Source: a virus. Taken from it: a DNA stretch of 64,000 nucleotides. Below, one piece after another: positions 44,503 through 52,500 of this stretch. The DNA lies in IMG/VR virus record IMGVR_UViG_3300043410_001471, positions 64,001-128,000 of that record; one strand, written 5' to 3'. The position numbers and the translations under genes are program-made. The notes beneath the pieces were generated by a model that saw nothing but the letters and a program-made list of their open reading frames with translations, was not told the origin of the DNA and did no database searches. Within the stretch, counting starts at the first letter, position 1, and each line of letters starts with the position of its first letter.

Positions 44503-46110
44503 ATGCAACAACCATTTAAAATATACACATTAGAATCAAATGACCAAAAGGTTTTAAAGAAAGTTTTGGAATCGTCTGTTAATATCGAAAATATACGAGC
44601 TTCATCAGAAGGAGTTGGTAATAGAAGTTATGAACTTCCAACCGATATGGTGAAAACATTGGAAAATTGTGAATTAGAAAAAACCAATATCATATCAAAT
44701 GATTCTAAATTAAGTCAAATTTGGTATACATTAAATAAGCCTGAAAATAAGATAGAAGTTGAAAAAATGTTAGAAAAGCATTTTAAACAATTATATCCCA
44801 ATATAACTTATCCTTTGGAAATTTTATGGAATGTTACAATGTATACAGAGGGGTGTTTTATTGAAGAACATATAGATGGTAGAGATGCCGATAGAATGGC
44901 TGGATTTTTATTTTATTTAAATGAAAGTTATGATAGTGATAATGGTGGTCTATTAAGAGTTATAGACCCAAATACAAATGAAATAACAAATATTGTTCCG
45001 GAATTCGGACAAGCAATATGTATAGATTATATAAACAATGAGGTATCACACGAAGTGACACCTGTTAAACAAGGAAAAAGATTAGCAATTTGCGCATTCA
45101 TTCATAAAAGAAATCATATGGGAAAAAGTTACAAAATTTTAGTTACTGGAGCAAGTGGATTTATAGGTTCACAATTGGTTAAAAGTTTAAAAGAAAGAGG
45201 ATATTGGAATTTACGAACAACTTCATTTAGTAGAGACTTACCAAATACAATCAAAGATAAGGAATCAATTGAACATTTTAAAGGAGATTTACAAGATGCA
45301 AACTTTTGTAAGGAAGTTTCCGAAGGTGTAGATGTAGTATTTCATTGTGCAGCAAATACATCAAACGCATTAGATACAAAACAAAATCCTTTATTACATG
45401 TTACTCCAAATGTAGAAATGAATGTAAATTTGATGGAACAAAGTTGGAGAAATGGAGTTAAGAAGTTTATGTTTATTTCATCTAATACTGTATACCCAGA
45501 TATGAAGGACGCATTTTGTACCGAAGATATAAATATCCATGCAACTCCTACATTTCCAATATATGGGGCGGTTGGTAATATGAAAAGATATGGTGAATTA
45601 CTTTGTGAATATTTTTCAAAACAAATCCATAATCCAATGCAATGTGTAATTATTAGACCATCAAATGCATTTGGACCAAATGATAAATTTGATTTCGAAA
45701 AGTGTCATGTTACACCTGCAAACATTCGTAAAGTTGCAGATGGTTTAAATCCAATTCCGGTATGGGGTGATGGTAGTGAGGTAAGAGATTTACTTCATGT
45801 TGAAGATATGGCGGATGGTATGATATTTTTAGCAGAAATGGTAGATAAATATTCTATTTACAATGTTTGTTATGGAGAAGGATTTAGTGTAAATGAAGTA
45901 TTAGGATGGATTAAAGAAGCTGATAATAATGATAATCCTGTCGAATATGTAAATAATAAAGCTCCAATGATTCCTGTTAGATTAATGTCATCTAAAAAAA
46001 TAAATGAGTTGGGGTGGAAACCAAAAAGAGATTTAAAGCAAGCTCTTAAAGAAACATTGGAATGGTATAAAGAACATAAACACTTATATAATCCAAACTC
46101 AAAACCATAA
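44503..46110 (+). CDS. Fusion: 2OG/Fe(II) oxygenase plus NAD-dependent SDR
   Basis: Residues 1-205 are a third 2OG oxygenase: H123-I-D125 (EEHIDG), H183 (SHEV) and R193. From residue 210 an extended SDR begins: KILVTGASGFIG (211-222), VFHCAANTS, FISSNTVYPD, VIIRPSNAFGP and VRDLLHVEDMADG. The two domains are joined by a short basic linker (HKRNHMGKS). An internal ATG at the linker could allow separate translation of the SDR. The YxxxK site is altered: tyrosine lies seven, not four, residues before the lysine (IYGAVGNMK). The fusion suggests consecutive oxidation and keto-sugar steps on one substrate (inference). Confidence 0.85.
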   Translation: MQQPFKIYTLESNDQKVLKKVLESSVNIENIRASSEGVGNRSYELPTDMVKTLENCELEKTNIISNDSKLSQIWYTLNKPENKIEVEKMLEKHFKQLYPNITYPLEILWNVTMYTEGCFIEEHIDGRDADRMAGFLFYLNESYDSDNGGLLRVIDPNTNEITNIVPEFGQAICIDYINNEVSHEVTPVKQGKRLAICAFIHKRNHMGKSYKILVTGASGFIGSQLVKSLKERGYWNLRTTSFSRDLPNTIKDKESIEHFKGDLQDANFCKEVSEGVDVVFHCAANTSNALDTKQNPLLHVTPNVEMNVNLMEQSWRNGVKKFMFISSNTVYPDMKDAFCTEDINIHATPTFPIYGAVGNMKRYGELLCEYFSKQIHNPMQCVIIRPSNAFGPNDKFDFEKCHVTPANIRKVADGLNPIPVWGDGSEVRDLLHVEDMADGMIFLAEMVDKYSIYNVCYGEGFSVNEVLGWIKEADNNDNPVEYVNNKAPMIPVRLMSSKKINELGWKPKRDLKQALKETLEWYKEHKHLYNPNSKP

Positions 46111-46829
46111 TGGATAGTATATTATTTTCAGGTTGTTCTTACACATATGGAGAGGGATTGTGGAGAGAAACAGGTGATACACATCAAAATTCTGAAAATC
46201 AAAAATATCTTTTAGAAAATAGATGGACAACAAAAGTTTCAAATCATTTTAATCTCAATCAAATTTCAAAAGGGTACAATGGTGGAAGTAACATTGGTTC
46301 TATTAAATTTGTAAGAGAAGAATTTGATGCAACTACTTGGAATGGGAATGATATTAAATTGATATTATTTCAAACTACGCAATTCAATAGACACAAATTT
46401 AGTATAGATGAACAAATATCCGAATTAGAAAAATTTGTAAAAGAATTTGAAAATAAAAATATACCTGTAAGATTTATACATTGGCAATGGGTTGATATAA
46501 CGGATGAAGAGATGGAAATATTCTTAAATAGAAAGCATGATTTTTTAGGAAAATTAAATCCATCATTTTTTCCAGATAAAACAATTCCACCATATGATGG
46601 TAATAAATTAACTTCTAAAATAATAAGAGATAGAACAATCAGAATTTTAGATAAATTTAATTTTCACGAAATGGTGTATCATAACGATGCACATAAAAAA
46701 GGAACATTATCTAACAAATATACATTGGCTGGAAAATTAAGATGTGAAGATTTCCATATGAATCAAGAAGGGCATGATATTTTAACAAATGAAATAATTA
46801 ATTATATAGAAAAAAATAAGTTATTATGA
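46110..46829 (+). CDS. SGNH-type protein (5 of 5)
   Basis: FSGCSYTYGEG (6-16) is block I with S10 and CEDFHMNQEGH near the end is block V with Asp and His, both in the expected places for a 239-residue SGNH hydrolase. IKLILFQTTQFNRHKF resembles a block III. Coupled by TAATG upstream and ATGA downstream to the fusion gene and the TPP-enzyme beta half. Acyl-ester chemistry is expected; substrate unknown. Confidence 0.68.
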   Translation: MDSILFSGCSYTYGEGLWRETGDTHQNSENQKYLLENRWTTKVSNHFNLNQISKGYNGGSNIGSIKFVREEFDATTWNGNDIKLILFQTTQFNRHKFSIDEQISELEKFVKEFENKNIPVRFIHWQWVDITDEEMEIFLNRKHDFLGKLNPSFFPDKTIPPYDGNKLTSKIIRDRTIRILDKFNFHEMVYHNDAHKKGTLSNKYTLAGKLRCEDFHMNQEGHDILTNEIINYIEKNKLL

Positions 46830-47365
46830 ATACACCTCAATATTCTCCTTACAAAGATGCACTAACAAATGCTATGACTGAATTAGCAAAATTAGATGAT
46901 AGTATCTTTATTGGACAACAAATAGTTTATGCTGGAAATCCTATGTCTACAACATTAGGAGAAGTTCCAAAAGAAAAAATGATTGAAGTTCCTGTTATGG
47001 AAGAAACTCAAATGGGAATGAGTTTAGGATTGGCAATGACTGGTAAACGAGTAATAACATTTTATCCTCGTTGGGATTTTATTATTTCAGCAACCAATCA
47101 ATTAGTAAATCATTTGGATAAGTTTGAAATAATGACTGGTAAAAAGCCAAATGTAATAATTCGTTTAGGTAAAGGTTCTGATAAACCATTAGACCCTGGT
47201 CATCAACATAAAGGAAATTATTTTGAAGAGTTTAAATCTTTATGCAAGAACATAGAATTTCACGATTTAAAAACTCCTTCGGATATCGAATCGGCATATA
47301 AATATGCTACAAAAGAAGGTGGTGTGCATTTATTAGTAGAATACCCCGAATTATATTATAGTTAA
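46826..47365 (+). CDS. Transketolase pyrimidine-domain protein, E1-beta-like half enzyme
   Basis: The 179 residues correspond to the pyrimidine-binding domain of E1-beta or transketolase. VPVMEETQMGMSLGLAMTG (56-73) contains the glutamate (E59 or E60) that activates thiamine diphosphate, and RVITFYPRWDFI follows as in E1-beta. The C-terminal transketolase domain of full-length beta subunits is missing. With the 211-residue alpha-like protein at 35532 it would give a complete active site. ATGA and TAATG overlaps tie it to its neighbours. Confidence 0.8.
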   Translation: MNTPQYSPYKDALTNAMTELAKLDDSIFIGQQIVYAGNPMSTTLGEVPKEKMIEVPVMEETQMGMSLGLAMTGKRVITFYPRWDFIISATNQLVNHLDKFEIMTGKKPNVIIRLGKGSDKPLDPGHQHKGNYFEEFKSLCKNIEFHDLKTPSDIESAYKYATKEGGVHLLVEYPELYYS

Positions 47366-47994
47366 TGAAAGAATTGATATTAGAAAATGGTAAAGTCGTT
47401 TATGATGAGATATACGATGGTGGTGGTAGCTCTTTTGGTGTAAATGCACTTAGAGATGAGAGAGTAAAATCCGTAATAAAAAGAGGAAACATATTGGAAA
47501 TGTGTTCTGGTCCAGGCTTTATGGGGTTTTTTTTAAATTTTGAAGGATTTGCAGATTATTTGGTTTTATCTGATATAAATGATGTACATGAATCATACAT
47601 TAGAGAAACTATTCTACAAAATAATTTGATGAATACTAAATTCATTCAATCAGATGGATTTAAATCATTCTATATACATAATGTGTTTGATACGATTGTT
47701 ATGAATGCACCACATTATGCATCTCCTAGAAATGGAGGATATGTTAGTAAAGAGGAAGAACTTATTTGTTTAGACCAAGATTTAGAATTCCACAAACATT
47801 TTTTTAAAACGGCAAAAAATTATTTAAAAAAAGATGGAGTTATCATATTAATTGGTAATATGGGCGGAATCCAACCACAAGAAATAATTGATATGGCTGG
47901 CGATGAATATTTATGTAATCTAATAGCATGTGAAAGATATGGTTGGATTAGAGATTCTAGGTTTTATGTTTTAGAAATAAAAGTAAATGGGTAG
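47365..47994 (+). CDS. Class I SAM methyltransferase (MTS/PrmC-like)
   Basis: LEMCSGPGFMG (44-54) is SAM motif I and NAPHY (114-118) replaces the NPPY motif of N-methylating enzymes such as PrmC. LVLSDIND at 66-73 gives the acidic residue of motif II. Length 209. The NPPY-type motif usually indicates amide or exocyclic amine methylation, so an amino-sugar or a protein Gln/Asn may be the target. It overlaps the next gene by 8 bases. Confidence 0.75.
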   Translation: MKELILENGKVVYDEIYDGGGSSFGVNALRDERVKSVIKRGNILEMCSGPGFMGFFLNFEGFADYLVLSDINDVHESYIRETILQNNLMNTKFIQSDGFKSFYIHNVFDTIVMNAPHYASPRNGGYVSKEEELICLDQDLEFHKHFFKTAKNYLKKDGVIILIGNMGGIQPQEIIDMAGDEYLCNLIACERYGWIRDSRFYVLEIKVNG

Positions 47995-49426
47995 TAAAGA
48001 AAAAATAGTAGTTGGGTATGATATATTGTTTCCATACAATGAAGTTCCCAATTGTCTAAATCCAAAATATTTAGAATTTGCATATCATACCGATTGGACC
48101 TTCGATACATCGGAACATTATTTTAAAAATAAATTAAAAGCCATATGGCCGGTATTCAATGCAAGATTCAATGTACAATTAAATGATGAAGATGGCAACC
48201 CTGGTTATTTTGGAATAGAAACCCGCTCGGTTCATAGTATTATCAGAGAAAGAGAAAGAGGTAATTGTTATGATTGGTATTATTTAATTGAACCATATGG
48301 TGATATTGCTAATTTTTTAGGATTGGATAAATTTTCAAATAATATACCATTTAGTAAATTAATTCCATCAAAAACATTAGAAGAAATACGAGATTGGGGT
48401 GGAAAATTAGTTATTAACTATGTAATAGATGGTAATATAAATAAATTTCAATTAATAAAATTGTATAAATGTTTATTAGATTTAAATATTCCATTTAATA
48501 AGATTATCATATGTCATAATGATTTTAATTTAGAAAAAATGATGAAGCCAATATTTGGTGAAGATTTTCCAAAATTGATTCATTTTTGTTGGTCATTAAA
48601 TTCGAAAGCTGAAGAATACTTTAAGAAATTAAATCAAGATGATTATAATTTTTGGCAAGATGAAAATAAAAAAGCATCTTATAACTTTCTAACAACTGAA
48701 GAAGTATCCAATTTTGATAATAAAATTTACAAATTCAATAATTTCAATAGAAGAATTAGATTTCATAGAGCTGAAGTTTTATATTTTTTATGGAAAAATA
48801 ATATGATTGAAAATAATTTAATTAGTTATGATATGAATTTGTTTTTGGATGGTCCATTGGATGATATGAAATCTAGATTGAATGAAAATGAGTATAATGA
48901 ATTCATAAATTATATTCAACAAACATCTCCAAGAATAATAGATTATGATAATTTGGATAATGTATGGGGGTACGGATTTGAAAATAAAGAAGTATATTTG
49001 AATTCATTGATATCAATTGTTTCAGAAACTTTATTTTATGAAGAGAGTGGATATCTATCCGAAAAGATATGGAAACCAATAGTTCATGGACATCCTTTCA
49101 TATTAATAGGACCTGCAAATTCTTTGAAATTTTTGAAAGAAGAATTTGGATTCAAAACATTTGAACCAATAATAAATGAAAATTATGATTCCGAAGAAAA
49201 TCCTAAAAAAAGATTAGAATTAGTTTTGAATGAAATAGCTAGATTAAATAGTTATTCAATAGATGAATTGAAGGAAATGATAAAAGAATTAATACCTATT
49301 ATAAAGCATAATAAAAAACTTATGTATGATATTGGTAGTAAACATATATCATTAGACCATTATCATTTTTTAAAATTAACAGGTAGAGAAAAGTTAATAC
49401 CAAAACCAAAAATATCAATATTATGA
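47987..49426 (+). CDS. Unknown enzyme-like protein, member C of the three-paralogue family
   Basis: YLSEKIWKPIVHGHPFILIGP followed by EEFGFKTFEPIINENYD and PKKRLELVLNEI is the clearest copy of the block shared with 38791 and 24462. The N-terminal half (CYDWYYLIEPYGD and FNRRIRFHRAEVLYFLW) is not recognised. Length 479. In other phage and bacterial clusters a similar block accompanies glycosyltransferase genes, to my recollection without assigned function. It closes the 26 kb block. Confidence 0.6.
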   Translation: MGSKEKIVVGYDILFPYNEVPNCLNPKYLEFAYHTDWTFDTSEHYFKNKLKAIWPVFNARFNVQLNDEDGNPGYFGIETRSVHSIIRERERGNCYDWYYLIEPYGDIANFLGLDKFSNNIPFSKLIPSKTLEEIRDWGGKLVINYVIDGNINKFQLIKLYKCLLDLNIPFNKIIICHNDFNLEKMMKPIFGEDFPKLIHFCWSLNSKAEEYFKKLNQDDYNFWQDENKKASYNFLTTEEVSNFDNKIYKFNNFNRRIRFHRAEVLYFLWKNNMIENNLISYDMNLFLDGPLDDMKSRLNENEYNEFINYIQQTSPRIIDYDNLDNVWGYGFENKEVYLNSLISIVSETLFYEESGYLSEKIWKPIVHGHPFILIGPANSLKFLKEEFGFKTFEPIINENYDSEENPKKRLELVLNEIARLNSYSIDELKEMIKELIPIIKHNKKLMYDIGSKHISLDHYHFLKLTGREKLIPKPKISIL

Positions 49427-49542
49427 TGAATCCATTCAAATATTTAAAAGAGTTGTACGAAAAGTACAAAATGAAGAAAAGAATTGCAAAAAAATTAGCA
49501 GAGCTTAAAAAAAGAGACCCATTTGTTTATAAAAACTTCTAA
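49423..49542 (+). CDS. 39-residue basic protein of a conserved phage type
   Basis: ATGATG overlaps the preceding stop; the frame runs for 39 residues: NPFKYLKELYEKYKMKK, then KLAELKKRDPFVYKNF. Very small proteins with NPFKYLKEL and a final RDPF-(I/V)-YK recur, as I remember, in T4-like marine phages. It is amphipathic, helical and strongly basic. It lies just before the ATATTTATA box of the 1562-residue gene. Function unknown. Confidence 0.6.
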   Translation: MMNPFKYLKELYEKYKMKKRIAKKLAELKKRDPFVYKNF

Positions 49543-49556
49543 AGTTAAGTTTTGGA

Positions 49557-49565
49557 ATATTTATA
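49557..49565 (+). promoter_or_regulatory. ATATTTATA box before the 1562-residue gene
   Basis: ATATTTATA ends 3 bases before the ATG at 49569, closer than other copies. If it is a promoter core the transcript would be leaderless, or translation begins further in. Confidence 0.4.
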
Positions 49566-49568
49566 TGT

Positions 49569-52500
49569 ATGAATTTAAGCGAAGTAGATAAACCAGAAGT
49601 TAAAAAGACCATAGTAGTATATTCAGGTCGTTTTCAACCATTTCACAAAGGGCATTATGTTTCTTATTTAAAACTTTGTAGTAAGTTTGGTAAGAATAAT
49701 GTCTATATTGGTACATCTAATGATACTTCCGGTCCAAAATCTCCATTTAACTTTAACGAAAAAGTTAAAATAATGAACACTATGTTCGGTATTCCATCGG
49801 ACAAGATAGTTCAGGTGAAAAATCCATATGCTCCAAAAGAAATTTTACAACAATTTGATGGTAAAACAACTCAATACATTGCAGCAGTTGGAGAAAAGGA
49901 TGCAAATAGATTACAAGGTAAATATTTTAAGCCATATAAAGGTAAAGCTGGATATGGTTACGATGAAATTGGTTATGTTTATCCCGTTCCTGCTGAAACT
50001 AACGCAATTAGTGGAACTGATGTTCGAAGTTGGTTAGGTAGTGATAGTAAAGATAAAGAAAAAGGATTTTTAAAAGCATATCCAAAATTTGATAAAGAAA
50101 TTTTTAAAATGATAACAGGTAAATTAAACGAATCGGTAAATACAAATCCATCATATACGATGAGGCCAGAACCACATCCAACTAGACATGAAACGGAACA
50201 CCCAACCGATGAACCTGATTGGCATAAAAAGGATGAACCATATGACCCTATTTCGGAATTAATAGGTAAAACTATGATGGAAGAAATGTTTCAAGACTTT
50301 TTAAGAGAATATTTGGATGAAGAATCCGAAGCTCAGAAAATGGGATTGATACACTTAGGTGGTGGGTATTATGGTAAGGAGCAAGGTAAACCAGCTACTC
50401 ATAAATCGGAAGATGGTAAAATTAGAGCATTAACACCCGCTGAAGTAGCTGCGGAAAAGCAAAAACAAATGGCTAAAGGTCCTTCGGATGCACCTGCAAA
50501 CGAACCTAAACCATCTCAACCAGGTCAACCTGTTAATAAAGGAGCAACTGCTCAAGGTAAAGTTGATAAAGCAAAGGAAGAACCAACTAATAAAAAAGTA
50601 GGTGGAGAACAGCCTGGTCAACAAGCGCCTCCGCCTGAACAAAAGTTAAGTGGAGCAGAATTGAAATCATCTGCCGAAATGTCTCCAGATGAAAAGAAAC
50701 AAGCCGAAGTAAAAGAAAAATTACATCATGCAATGGCTGATTTATCAGATGATGATAAAAAAGTAGTAGATGATGTTAATAACCCGGATTCAGAAATGAG
50801 AAAGGGTTGGTATGAAAAATTAAATGATTGGACTGGAGATAAACTACATAAAGTTGGTAAAGCAGTTGGGCATGTAATTGCACATAAAGTAGACCAATAT
50901 AAAGAATTTGGTAAGGGTATGTACTCATTAGCAACTTCAGGTAAATTGGGTACAATTACAGATGAAGAAACTGGTAAAAAAGTACATTGGTCTGATTATA
51001 CACAGGGAGGTTCATCCAAAGAAGGATGGGGAGATAAAATGAAAGATGTGCCTGTTTATAAAAAAGATAGTCATGGACATCCTATACATGATGAAGAAGG
51101 TAATCCGGTTCAAGATAAAGATTGGAGGGGTAGACCTAAAACACAAAAAGAACCTGTATTTAGAGAAGATTTATCACCAAGAGAATTGGCATTAGCAAAG
51201 AAATCTTGGTATGAAAGAAATGAACAAATAAAAGGTTTAAAAGGAACTGCTATGGATGCCGCTCTTATTGCTGGTAGTATGATGACAGCAGGGGCTGCAA
51301 CTGGGGCATTAGCTGCAAAGGGTATCGGTACTACTGCAAATGTTGCATCGTATGCGGGGCAAACATTGGGACATGCAATTCAACATGGAGCTGTTCACTC
51401 ATTCACATCGGGGGCGAGTTATTTTGGAATTCACTTAGGAAAGGATATGGCTAAACACGTTGCAATTGAAGCAACGGGATTAGGTGCGATGGGAACAACT
51501 ACTGCTGGAACTGTTTTAAGTGTTGCAACGGGTGGTATTTTGGAAGGAATTGGTAATGATTCAAATCAGCCAAATCCACAAGATATGATGATGAACCTAA
51601 TAAAGAAAATAGGTGAAAGAATGCAAACATTTAAAATGAGTGATGAACAAATGTTGGCATCTATTGAATCATATAAAAAAAATAAACCAGAATCCGATTT
51701 AGCAAACGCTGCAAAGGATTTAATGAAAGAAGATTTATCAGATTCTAAAAAAGCAAATATACAACACTTTGTAGAATTTGCAACTAAGAGATTAAAACTA
51801 CAAGAAACTCCAAAAGTAACTTTGGTAGGTGGAAAAGAATATGGTAATGTAAAATCTTCATTAGGTGGATACAGCCCAGAAGATAAAACAATATATGTTG
51901 CAACTGAAGGTAGATTGACAGCAGATATCCTAAGAACTCTTGCGCATGAGATGGTTCATAGAAAGCAAGATGAGATGGGATACATCAAAGATTCGGTACA
52001 AGATGGTGCGGATGGTTCTCCAATAGAAAACCAAGCACATTCAATTGCTGGAATCTTAATGAGAGAATATGGTAGAATCAACAAACAAATTTACAACGAA
52101 GATGTTAATGTAGATGTTGATAAAGGTGATGAAGTTTTAATGGGTAAATTTAAAAACAAAAAAGTTACCGTTAAAGATATTGGAACTGATGACCATGGGA
52201 TGCCAACAATCAATGGTAAGCAAGCAACTACATTCAGAATTCCACGAGGTGAAAGTGTAAACGAAGTTGGTTCAAATGATTGGAGATTCAAAGCAATTAT
52301 GAAATTGTGGGATAAAGCATCTACATTTGGTAGAAAGAAAATTGCAGCAGCAGTTTGTAAAGACCCAAATGCGGATAGAAATGATGTTGCAAGAGAATTG
52401 AGAAGTTTTGGATATAGAGATATAACATCGGTTGGTGACCAATTAGGATTAGACGAAAAAAAAAATCTTAAAGAAAAATTATCACACTCCAATTTAGATA

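Noticed and set aside
23518-49426. The island as a prophage-host chimera or an integrated mobile element
   Set aside because: No integrase, transposase, inverted ends or att-like repeats seen, and base composition, coupling style and strand match the flanking phage genes.
52091-52492. 133-residue minus-strand open frame
   Set aside because: Antisense shadow of the 1562-residue gene; no start context, no motif.
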